Program-made: the position numbers and the translations under genes
The notes under the pieces: generated by a model
What the model was told of the DNA's origin: nothing
The model's input: only the letters and a program-made list of their open reading frames with translations
Database searches by the model: none
Shown: piece after piece, positions 6,913 to 13,169 of the stretch
Numbering within the stretch: position 1 is the stretch's first letter
Layout: each line of letters opens with the position of its first letter
Source: Bradymonadales bacterium
GTDB taxonomy: Bacteria > Myxococcota > Bradymonadia > REDH01
Direction: 5' to 3'
Length of the DNA stretch: 14,475 nucleotides
Assembly (NCBI GenBank): GCA_947483645.1
Contig: CANKLS010000035.1
Coordinates: 1 to 14,475, forward strand

Positions 6913-7500
6913 ATGAGTTCGTCCGCCGTCGGCGTGGAACATCTTCGTCAGTTTCCCTTCTTCGCCCAACTCAATGAAGATGAGCTGACCGCCGTCGCCG
7001 GTGCCTGCAAGCTGCGCACGCTCGCAACCAAGGAGTGGCTCTTTCGCACGGGCGACTCAGGCACCTCGGCCTTCCTCGTCCTCTCGGGACGGGTCGCCGT
7101 ACTGCTCCGCGCCCGTGATCGTTTCGAGGTCCTTGATACCTTCGCCGCCGGCAGCATCTTCGGAGAGCTCTGCCTCATCGTTCAGAGCGCACGCTCAGCC
7201 GATGTCCGAGCACTCGAGGGCACGCTCCTCATCGAGATCGATGCCGACGACTTCGCCCGTATCCAGGAGCTCTCTCCCCTCGCCGCCGTAAAGGTCATCA
7301 AGGAGGTTACCCTCCGCATCTGCGAGCGTCTCCGCGCCGTCAACCAGCGCATCGAGACCTACCTCGCCGGAGACGCCCGACCGACCAGCGGCTCCTACCT
7401 GCCGGCCATCGAACTCACCGAGTTCGACGACCTGATCGCCGCGAATCCCGACACCAAACTCGGCTTCTTCGGCCGGCTCCTCGCGCGGCTCTGGTCATGA
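6913..7500 (+). CDS. Cyclic-nucleotide-binding (cNMP/Crp-type) domain protein, first of a tandem pair
   Basis: 195 residues. ATG 6913 is chosen because GGAG (6900-6903) precedes it and homology begins at once; an ATG 43 codons earlier only adds unstructured sequence. The cNMP beta-roll covers about 10-125: HLRQFPFFAQLNEDEL (10-25), FLVLSGRVAVLLR (54-66), and the phosphate-binding cassette FGELCLIVQSARSADV (83-98), with Glu85 and Arg94 in the ligand-contact positions. A helix with ICERLRAVNQRIETYL follows, then a tail of about 45 residues ending FFGRLLARLWS, possibly amphipathic. No helix-turn-helix is visible, so it is not a Crp-type DNA-binding regulator. It may sense a cyclic nucleotide or act as a protein-protein module. 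The second cNMP gene starts 28 bases after its stop. Confidence 0.85.
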   Translation: MSSSAVGVEHLRQFPFFAQLNEDELTAVAGACKLRTLATKEWLFRTGDSGTSAFLVLSGRVAVLLRARDRFEVLDTFAAGSIFGELCLIVQSARSADVRALEGTLLIEIDADDFARIQELSPLAAVKVIKEVTLRICERLRAVNQRIETYLAGDARPTSGSYLPAIELTEFDDLIAANPDTKLGFFGRLLARLWS

Positions 7501-7528
7501 TGCAAAGCACCTCGCATGAGGCTCCCCT

Positions 7529-8104
7529 ATGTCTGTGAACCGACGCGCCGCACTCCTCGTCCGCGAGATGCCTCTCTTCGCCGAACTCACCCCCAAGGAG
7601 GTCGTGCTGCTTGGAATGGTCCTCAAAGAGCGAGACTACCAGCCCGGAGATTGGCTCTGCCGCGAAGGTGAGCCCGGCGATGGCTGCTTCTTTATTGGCG
7701 ATGGCGAGGTCGAGATCATCAAGCGGGCCGCCAACCAGTCACAGGCCGTCATCGGCCGCGCAGGCAAGCATGCCACCGTAGGCCAGATCTCGCTCATCGA
7801 CGATGGCCCCCGCTCTGCCTCCGTCCGTGCCAAGACCCGCGTCGAAGTCCTGCGACTCGACCGAGGCGACTTCGAGGCCCTCCAGGCGAGCGGCTCGCAG
7901 TTCGCCTATCGCTTCCAGCTTGCCATCGCACGAAGCGCGGCAGCTCAGCTCCGCGAAGCAAACCAGACGCTCATGGGCCTCATGGAGCACCGGGAGACCC
8001 CCTCCGGCTCCATGCAGCGCGTCACCCTCCAGAAGGTACAGGCCGTGCTCGCGCACACCCGTGACCTACACCCCGTTCCGACCAAGGCCGAGGGCGAAGC
8101 CTAG
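7529..8104 (+). CDS. Cyclic-nucleotide-binding domain protein, second of a tandem pair, altered pocket
   Basis: 191 residues from ATG 7529, with GAGG (7518-7521) seven bases upstream. The N-terminus REMPLFAELTPKEVVLLG (12-29) mirrors its upstream neighbour, so the two are likely diverged duplicates. The beta-roll runs to about 115: CREGEPGDGCFFIGDGEVEI (44-63) and cassette VGQISLIDDGPRSASV (84-99). The usual Glu of the GE(L/I) motif, which contacts the ribose 2'-OH, is Gln86 here, while Arg95 is kept; cAMP affinity may therefore be lost or altered. A long helix, QLAIARSAAAQLREANQTL, then leads to a short tail. No DNA-binding domain is seen. The stop TAG shares CTAG with the stop of the opposing lipoprotein gene. 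Confidence 0.85.
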   Translation: MSVNRRAALLVREMPLFAELTPKEVVLLGMVLKERDYQPGDWLCREGEPGDGCFFIGDGEVEIIKRAANQSQAVIGRAGKHATVGQISLIDDGPRSASVRAKTRVEVLRLDRGDFEALQASGSQFAYRFQLAIARSAAAQLREANQTLMGLMEHRETPSGSMQRVTLQKVQAVLAHTRDLHPVPTKAEGEA

Positions 8105-9078
8105 TTCCGGCCGCCCGAGACGACGTAGGTAAGGCGCCCAACGAGGCCACCCACCGTCTCGATATCCACAGTAAGGTCGCCCGACAGGCGGTTGATGCCC
8201 GGATCCAAGAGCAGATCCCACCCGAAAGTGAGGTCGGCCTCATCCGCCGTGCCATCAGCAAGCGTTACATCCTTGGCCACCGTGACGCTGTGACGAAGGC
8301 GCGTCGTGCCATCAGCTATGGCCTCATACGTCGCGCTCCGCTCCACCTGTGGCGGGTTGTTCCAGAGCATCTCCGGCTTCGCGCCGCCACCCTCGAAGAG
8401 CGACAGGTAGTCGAACGAGGCCACCGCAACCGGTGCCACATCGGCCGCCACGGTGCCCTCCGACGACGACTCCGAAAGCTGCACCGTCCAGTGGCCGGAA
8501 ACCGTACAGTAGCGGTCCACACCGCGACGCTGCGCGCCAATCAGTGTCGCACTCGCCACCGCACCCGGACGACCAAGGAAGGCCGCGAGCTGCGCACCGA
8601 GCGTGAGCGGCTGCGCGTCCTCGCCGGAGGCATCGTAGAAGCAGAGCGCCAGCGGCGCATTGTTCACCGTGGCCTGCGCACAGTTTGTGCCAGCGGTGAA
8701 GGTCCCCGTGTAGGGCACAGTCTCGCCCTCGGGCAGCACCGTAAGGCCCGAGCCCTCCAGCGTGACCTCCGCCGAGGCAACCTGCTCGAGCAGCGGAAGG
8801 ATGATGTCGTAGGTCGCCCGATCGCTCCCTGTCGTCTCCACCCGCCCACAGCTCGGTGCAGCCGTCGTGTCGGCCACCTCCGTGTCGGCCGAACCCGTGT
8901 CTGCGCCCTCTGTGTCCGACGAACCTGCGTCAGCCGAACCGGAACCCGCAGTGTCTTCCGAACCAGACGTGTCGGCCGAACCCGACGTGTCGGAAGCCTC
9001 AGGCGCGCTCTCCGTTTCGCTTCCGCAGCCAGTCAGAAACAGCGATACAACCAGACCGGACAACTGCTGGAGACGCAT
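8101..9078 (-). CDS. Predicted lipoprotein with long acidic Ser/Asp/Thr/Gly spacer; last gene of the bolA operon
   Basis: 325 residues. ATG 9078 has AGAGG four bases upstream and lies one base after the stop of the peptidase gene. The signal is MRLQQLSGLVVSLFLTGC with lipobox L-T-G-C (Cys18). The mature N-terminus is an acidic low-complexity spacer of about 50 residues built from SGSADT/SGSEDT/GADTGSADT-like units, ending before PSCGRVETTG. The remaining 265 residues are mostly beta: repeated short strands, a GHWTVQLSESSSEG segment, and a C-terminal LTFGWDLLLDPGIN...GDLTVDIETVGG stretch. No enzyme motif is seen. It is probably an envelope-anchored protein held away from the membrane by the spacer. 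Position after a murein endopeptidase suggests a cell-wall role, by inference only. Function unknown. Confidence 0.78.
   Translation of the reverse strand: MRLQQLSGLVVSLFLTGCGSETESAPEASDTSGSADTSGSEDTAGSGSADAGSSDTEGADTGSADTEVADTTAAPSCGRVETTGSDRATYDIILPLLEQVASAEVTLEGSGLTVLPEGETVPYTGTFTAGTNCAQATVNNAPLALCFYDASGEDAQPLTLGAQLAAFLGRPGAVASATLIGAQRRGVDRYCTVSGHWTVQLSESSSEGTVAADVAPVAVASFDYLSLFEGGGAKPEMLWNNPPQVERSATYEAIADGTTRLRHSVTVAKDVTLADGTADEADLTFGWDLLLDPGINRLSGDLTVDIETVGGLVGRLTYVVSGGRN
8867..8994 (-). repeat. Imperfect tandem repeats coding the lipoprotein spacer
   Basis: Short repeats with a GTGTCGGCCGAACCCG-type unit (plus-strand sense); this 16-mer is exact at 8882-8897 and 8969-8984, with shorter or altered copies between. 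They encode SADT/SGSEDT motifs. The length could vary between strains by slippage or recombination. Confidence 0.7.
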
Positions 9079-9079
9079 A

Positions 9080-10117
9080 TTACCTCTGCACAAAGCGGAT
9101 GTGAAAGTGATCATCATGGCCTGGCTCGTGCCGGATGAGCGCCCGCGTACCACCCCTCGCGGGATACTCAAACCATTTCCGCAACTGCGCCTCGGTCGCG
9201 CCGCGCGCCTGCGCAAACTCATAGAGCGGCCGCTGCAGGGAACGATCCAGGAAGATGTACTCCACATACTCTTGGTCCATCCAAGACTTGAACAGATACC
9301 ACATCCGCTCCGCGTCCAGCTCCGACGAGCCAACGTTCCGCCACACGCAGTTCGAACGGGACTCTTGGGTCAGCAGACAGATGTCGGCATCGAGCCCATT
9401 CTGATGGCTCTTGTGCGGCTCCATCCGGCCGCCGCCAGGAAGCGACAGGTCGCCTACAACGAGGCTCGTCCCATCCGGGTAGCGAGCAGCCAGCCGCGAC
9501 ATGCCCCACTGGAGCGCTGCCACCGTCGCCGGCGTCCCGTTCGCCCGGGCGGGGTTCCGCACCTCGTATCCCGCCCCCGCCGGGAGCGGCTGACCGGCGT
9601 TCAACCGACCACGGTTCGGCGTTCCCGGCGACCCTGGCGTCAAGTTATACTCGGCCTCCGCAGCCACATAGATGGTCAGCTTCTGGCCGATGCGGAGCCG
9701 GTTGAGGTTCACGCCCCGGTTCCACCGCTGAAGATCGGTCATCGAGAACCCCCGCTTGCGTGTTATGGACAGGCCCGTATCGCCCGAACGCACCACATAG
9801 CTGCTCCGCGTCTGACCGCCCTCCGCGCTACTGCTGCTGCCGCGACCGGAGCGACCGGAGCGACCGCTGCCGCCCGAGCGGCCAGGCACCTCCACCCGCA
9901 ACTTCTGCCCTTCGCGGATGCGATCGCCCTTCACCTTGCTGTTCCACTTCCGCAGGTCGACGAGCTTCACGCGGTAGCGATGCGCGATGCCGCCCAGCGT
10001 CTCGCCGGGTGCCACCGTGTGCTCAATGCGGCCCGCAAGCGCGACCGACGGCGCTGCCACAAGCAGCACCACGGCAAGCCACGCGAACCCAACCCACCTC
10101 GCTGCAATACCGAGCAT
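9080..10117 (-). CDS. LysM murein endopeptidase, M74 (MepA-like) family
   Basis: 345 residues from ATG 10117, whose A is also the last base of the upstream stop (TGATG). A signal peptide covers about 1-29 (hydrophobic VGFAWLAVVLLVAAPSVALA). Two LysM peptidoglycan-binding repeats follow: about 32-76 (HTVAPGETLGGIAHRYRV) and about 106-151 (YVVRSGDTGLSITRKRGFS). They are joined by a Gly/Ser/Arg linker (79-99). The C-terminal domain (about 180-345) carries the MepA zinc motifs: PHKSHQNGLDADI with H238 and D245, and EPGHDDHFHIRF with H334, H337 and H339. The spacing equals that of E. coli MepA H113/D120 and H206/H209/H211. It should cut peptidoglycan cross-links in the periplasm. Unlike E. coli MepA it has LysM anchors. 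The frame stays open far upstream, but that part is antisense-style noise over the GNAT gene. Confidence 0.9.
   Translation of the reverse strand: MLGIAARWVGFAWLAVVLLVAAPSVALAGRIEHTVAPGETLGGIAHRYRVKLVDLRKWNSKVKGDRIREGQKLRVEVPGRSGGSGRSGRSGRGSSSSAEGGQTRSSYVVRSGDTGLSITRKRGFSMTDLQRWNRGVNLNRLRIGQKLTIYVAAEAEYNLTPGSPGTPNRGRLNAGQPLPAGAGYEVRNPARANGTPATVAALQWGMSRLAARYPDGTSLVVGDLSLPGGGRMEPHKSHQNGLDADICLLTQESRSNCVWRNVGSSELDAERMWYLFKSWMDQEYVEYIFLDRSLQRPLYEFAQARGATEAQLRKWFEYPARGGTRALIRHEPGHDDHFHIRFVQR
9842..9868 (-). repeat. Three 9-bp repeats in the LysM inter-domain linker
   Basis: GCGACCGGA at 9842-9850 and 9851-9859, then GCGACCGCT at 9860-9868 (plus-strand sense). They code Ser-Gly-Arg units between the two LysM domains, giving a flexible basic linker. 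Confidence 0.8.
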
Positions 10118-11268
10118 CAGATGGTCTTCTCGTAGACGCGATAGGTCTTGTAGACCTCGCCGCCCATCATCCGGATACCGTTGTTGATTTTGTCGTTGGT
10201 CGCCAGCGTCCAGCCGCACTCCGCCTCGCGGATTCCCAGCTCCATGCCGCGGCGATATGACTCCACGTAGAGATGCACCGAGAGACCCCCGAGGATGGAT
10301 CCGCGGAACTTCGGGCGAACGCCGAGCAGCATCAACCGTGCGCTCTTTATGCTCTTCTTCACCTTCAACTCCCACAGCACCTTGGCGTAGGTACGCGCCA
10401 CGCCCAGCTTCGACGGACCGTAATGACGGGTCTTGATCAGCACCTCGTTGAGGTTCGGGAAGGACATCGCGATCGCAGCCGGCTCGCCATCCACCTCGGC
10501 GATCAGCGCCAGCTTCGGGTTGATGATCAACTCCAGCTCCTTGGCCGCCTTGTGGATCTCCGCATCGCTCAGCGGCACAAACCCCCAGTTCCGCGACCAA
10601 GCCTCGTTGAAGACCCCCATGATGATTCGGAGGTCGCTCTCGAAGTTCTTCATGTTCACTTCGCGGACCTTCAGCCCCGGCGCCTGCGCCACGGCATCGC
10701 CGATCTGCACGCAGAGCTCCGGCGGCGGCTTGGTGGCGTCGAAGTACCAGGCATGGAGGTCCATCGCCTTCTCGAAGCCGTTCGCCTCCACCAGGGGCAC
10801 ATAGTAGGCGGGGTTGTGACCCATCTCGAGATAGGGCGGCGTGGAGAAGCCGTCGATCAGCAGCCCCGACACATGGTTGATCGAGAAGTTGAAGGGGCCG
10901 CGAACCTTGTTCATCCCCTTGGCGCGGCACCAGCTCGACGCCGTGTCGAGCAGCGCACTCGCAATCGCAGGCTCGTTCTCACATTCGAAGAAGCCGAAGA
11001 AGCCCGTCTTCTCCTCGAACCGACGGTTGTGCTCCTCGTCGATCTGCGCCGAGATGCGACCCACCGGCTTGCTGCCGCGCCAAGCCACGAAGAGTTGAGC
11101 TTGCGCCTTCTCAAACCATGGGTTCTTCTTCTGGTCGAGGTGGTGATAGACCTCCGGCAGCAGCGGCGGAACCCAAGCCGGATCGTTCCGATAGAGCCCC
11201 CAGGGAAGCGTAGCAAAGGCCTCAAGTTCACGGCGGCCCTCAACAGGCCGTACTTCGATTCCCCTCAT
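10117..11268 (-). CDS. Large GNAT-fold acyltransferase-like protein (YghO-type)
   Basis: 383 residues from ATG 11268, with a strong GGAGGAG (11274-11280) five bases upstream. The start overlaps the bolA stop as ATGA. The N-terminal part has the family signature IEVRPVEGRRELEAF, WGLYRNDPAWVPPLLPEV (23-40), and GPFNFSINHVSGLLIDGF (124-141). The C-terminal half has the acetyl-CoA loop LLGVRPKFRGSILGG (314-328), matching the V.P.(Y/F)RG..(I/L)G pattern of GNAT motif A. Such proteins occur as uncharacterised 'N-acetyltransferase/YghO' homologues; the size fits two GNAT-like lobes. Substrate unknown. It has no signal peptide, so it is cytoplasmic. It lies between bolA and a murein peptidase, hinting at an envelope precursor as substrate, by inference only. 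Confidence 0.82.
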   Translation of the reverse strand: MRGIEVRPVEGRRELEAFATLPWGLYRNDPAWVPPLLPEVYHHLDQKKNPWFEKAQAQLFVAWRGSKPVGRISAQIDEEHNRRFEEKTGFFGFFECENEPAIASALLDTASSWCRAKGMNKVRGPFNFSINHVSGLLIDGFSTPPYLEMGHNPAYYVPLVEANGFEKAMDLHAWYFDATKPPPELCVQIGDAVAQAPGLKVREVNMKNFESDLRIIMGVFNEAWSRNWGFVPLSDAEIHKAAKELELIINPKLALIAEVDGEPAAIAMSFPNLNEVLIKTRHYGPSKLGVARTYAKVLWELKVKKSIKSARLMLLGVRPKFRGSILGGLSVHLYVESYRRGMELGIREAECGWTLATNDKINNGIRMMGGEVYKTYRVYEKTI

Positions 11269-11621
11269 GACCGCTCCTCCTTCGACCCAACCGACGCTTC
11301 GTTGCGCCCATGCGTGCTGCCACCCATACAGGCCGGCGACGAGGCGACTACGCCACCTCGCGCCTGCCACTCGTCGGGCGTCAACGCCTCCACAGCCAGC
11401 GCGTGCAGACCTCCCGCAAGCACCTCCGCCGCCGCCTCGTTCACCATCCGGTGACGCGCCAGCAGGCGCTGTCCCGCAAACCCGCTCCAGACCACCAGCA
11501 CACGCGCGTGGCTCTCGCTGCCGCGCGGCACCGAATGTCCATCCGACTCGTCCCGCACCTCCAGGTAGAGCGGCGAAAACGAGGCACGAAGGAGGCTGTC
11601 GAGCTGAGACATCCGAGACAC
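11265..11621 (-). CDS. bolA: BolA-family morphology/stress protein
   Basis: 118 residues from GTG 11621, preferred because GGAG (11629-11632) lies seven bases upstream; ATG 11612, three codons in, is the alternative. The fold signature is plain: LYLEVRDESDGH (18-29), RGSESHARVLVVWSGFAGQRL (33-53, KH-like core), the invariant RHR in ARHRMVNEAAAEVL (55-68), then GGLHALAVEALTPDEWQAR. The tail VVASSPACMGG matches the E. coli BolA ending (VFASPPCRG), so it belongs to BolA proper rather than IbaG. A further 17 residues (STHGR...KEERS) are added. BolA proteins pair with monothiol glutaredoxins around a [2Fe-2S] cluster, and E. coli BolA controls cell shape and murein carboxypeptidase genes. The last codons contain the ribosome site of the GNAT gene, with an ATGA overlap. 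First gene of a four-gene operon. Confidence 0.93.
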   Translation of the reverse strand: MSRMSQLDSLLRASFSPLYLEVRDESDGHSVPRGSESHARVLVVWSGFAGQRLLARHRMVNEAAAEVLAGGLHALAVEALTPDEWQARGGVVASSPACMGGSTHGRNEASVGSKEERS

Positions 11622-11628
11622 GGGGCAA

Positions 11629-11632
11629 CTCC
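11629..11632 (-). promoter_or_regulatory. Shine-Dalgarno deciding the GTG start of bolA
   Basis: GGAG on the minus strand, seven bases before GTG 11621. ATG 11612 has nothing comparable at the right distance. Confidence 0.5.
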
Positions 11633-11680
11633 AAGGCAGTGACGCGCGAACCTCCATCTGGAGCACACGGCAGAAAGGGG

Positions 11681-11709
11681 AGCATGGGCGACTGGGATCG
11701 GTCGGTCAA
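11681..11709 (-). promoter_or_regulatory. Candidate promoter of the bolA operon
   Basis: On the minus strand TTGACC (11709-11704), a 17-base spacer and CATGCT (11686-11681) lie in the 171-base gap between bolA and the divergent P450 gene. The start of transcription would be near 11675, about 55 bases before GTG 11621. The -35 begins a tandem GACCGACCGA. No equally good plus-strand promoter for the P450 gene was seen. Confidence 0.38.
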
Positions 11710-11792
11710 GCCACAAAACTCGCCGCGTGCAACGCAGCGCATCCAACGCTACAGACCGCACACCACCCTCGCGCTGCAGGAGCGTCGCGCGC

Positions 11793-13169
11793 ATGAATCG
11801 CCCCCACCGCAACGCCATCGAGCCGCGACCCTTCCCGCTCATCGGCAACCTTTCGCGCTACGCCTTCAACCCGCTCGCCGAGTCGATCCGCGCACGCAAG
11901 CGCCACGGCCGCGTCGTACGATACTGGATTCGGACGCCGGCGCGGACCGTGGTTGCCTGGCTTATCACCTCTGCCGACCACGCCGAGCAGCTGCTCGTCG
12001 AAAGGCACCGTAGCTACCGCAAGGCCGACACCTACGAGTCGCTCCGCTGGGCGCTCGGCGACGGCATGCTCACCGCGGAGGGCGACCTCTGGCGACGCCA
12101 GCGCCGCATCGCCACACCCGCCTTCGGGCGCGACCGACTGCGCGAAATGCTCCCCGTCGCGGTCCGGCACACCGAGGCGCTCGCTGAGCGTCTCACCCGC
12201 ACCCCAGCCACCGTAGACCTGCACCGCGAAGCCAACACCCTCGCCCTCCTCGTCCTCTGCGAGACCATCTTCTCCACCGCCATCGCAGACGAGACCACGC
12301 GCATCGGCGAGCACCTCGAGCTGATGATCAAGCATGCGGTCGACCGCATCCGCATCCCCATTCCACTGCTCCACGACCTGCCGCTCCCCGTCAACCGGCG
12401 CGCACGCCGCGCACGCAGCAGCATGAACGCTCTCGTGGAACGCATGGTCACCGAGGCCGAGCGGACGGGCTTCGCCGGCAACGACCTCATCTCCCTCTTC
12501 ATGGCGGCCACCGACCCGGAGAGCGGCGGACGCATGTCGCGCACCCAGCTCCGAGACGAGGTCCTCACCTTCCTCGCCGCCGGCCACGAGACCACCGCCA
12601 ACGGGCTCTCCTTCACGCTCGACCTCCTCGCACGGAACCCCGAATGGCAGGAGCGCGCTGTCGCTGAAATCCGCGAGGTCGTTGGTGCAGGACCGCTCAC
12701 CTTCGAGCAGCTCCCACGGCTTGAACTGCTGCGCCGCATTATCGACGAATCGATGCGCCTCTTCCCACCCGCCTGGTCGGTCGAGCGCACCGCACTCGAA
12801 GAGGACCACTTCGACGGCCACCGCGTCGCCCCAGGCGACATGGTCATGCTCTCCATCTGGGCCACCCACCGAAACGAGGAGCACTGGCCCGACCCCGACC
12901 GATTCGACCCAGACCGGTTCCTCCCAGCAAACAGCACAGGCCGCCACCGTATGGCCTTCCTCCCCTTCGGACTCGGTCCGCGCATGTGCATCGGCAAGCA
13001 CTTCGCCCTCTTCGAACTGCAGGCCATGCTCGCCACCCTGCTCCCCCGCCTCCACTTCGCTCCCGTGTCGGATGCACCGCTGCATCTCGATCCGCTCGTC
13101 ACGCTCCGGCCCCGCCACGGCGTCCCGCTCCGCCTCTCAACCCGCACGCCACGGCAGGCAGAACGATGA
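11793..13169 (+). CDS. Cytochrome P450 monooxygenase
   Basis: 458 residues from ATG 11793, with AGGAG (11778-11782) ten bases upstream; homology starts at once with the Pro-rich PRPFPLIGNL (11-20). Hallmarks: C-helix WRRQRRIATPAF (100-111), I-helix oxygen-activation AAGHETT (262-268), ExxR in DESMRLFPP (E319, R322), FDPDRF (371-376), and heme loop FGLGPRMCIG (392-401) with C399 as the thiolate ligand. It is a stand-alone soluble P450: no reductase domain and no membrane anchor, so it needs outside redox partners, and none is in the window. The pattern is that of the CYP102/CYP4-like clan that often acts on fatty acids or terpenoids; the substrate is not predictable here. The stop overlaps the next start as ATGA, so it is coupled to the acyl-CoA dehydrogenase. 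Strong C-ended codon bias. Confidence 0.95.
   Translation: MNRPHRNAIEPRPFPLIGNLSRYAFNPLAESIRARKRHGRVVRYWIRTPARTVVAWLITSADHAEQLLVERHRSYRKADTYESLRWALGDGMLTAEGDLWRRQRRIATPAFGRDRLREMLPVAVRHTEALAERLTRTPATVDLHREANTLALLVLCETIFSTAIADETTRIGEHLELMIKHAVDRIRIPIPLLHDLPLPVNRRARRARSSMNALVERMVTEAERTGFAGNDLISLFMAATDPESGGRMSRTQLRDEVLTFLAAGHETTANGLSFTLDLLARNPEWQERAVAEIREVVGAGPLTFEQLPRLELLRRIIDESMRLFPPAWSVERTALEEDHFDGHRVAPGDMVMLSIWATHRNEEHWPDPDRFDPDRFLPANSTGRHRMAFLPFGLGPRMCIGKHFALFELQAMLATLLPRLHFAPVSDAPLHLDPLVTLRPRHGVPLRLSTRTPRQAER

Noticed and set aside
9079..9333. Upstream extension of the lipoprotein frame
   Set aside because: It overlaps the M74 zinc-site coding region. The lipobox signal starts at ATG 9078 with a good ribosome site.
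8867..10135. Plus-strand open frame of 422 codons antisense to the lipoprotein and the LysM peptidase
   Set aside because: The repeat-rich start is only the reverse reading of the lipoprotein spacer. The remainder has no domain, while the minus strand shows zinc and LysM motifs.
10118..10930. N-terminal extension of the LysM peptidase frame into the GNAT gene
   Set aside because: The extension is out-of-frame GNAT sequence. The signal peptide begins at ATG 10117, which overlaps the GNAT stop as expected for an operon.
11652..11663. CTCCATCTGGAG palindrome upstream of bolA
   Set aside because: Five-base arms only, lying in the presumed leader. Too short to call an operator without conservation data.
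11269..11742. N-terminal extension of the GNAT frame over bolA
   Set aside because: BolA occupies this DNA in another frame with clear motifs, and ATG 11268 has a strong GGAGGAG.
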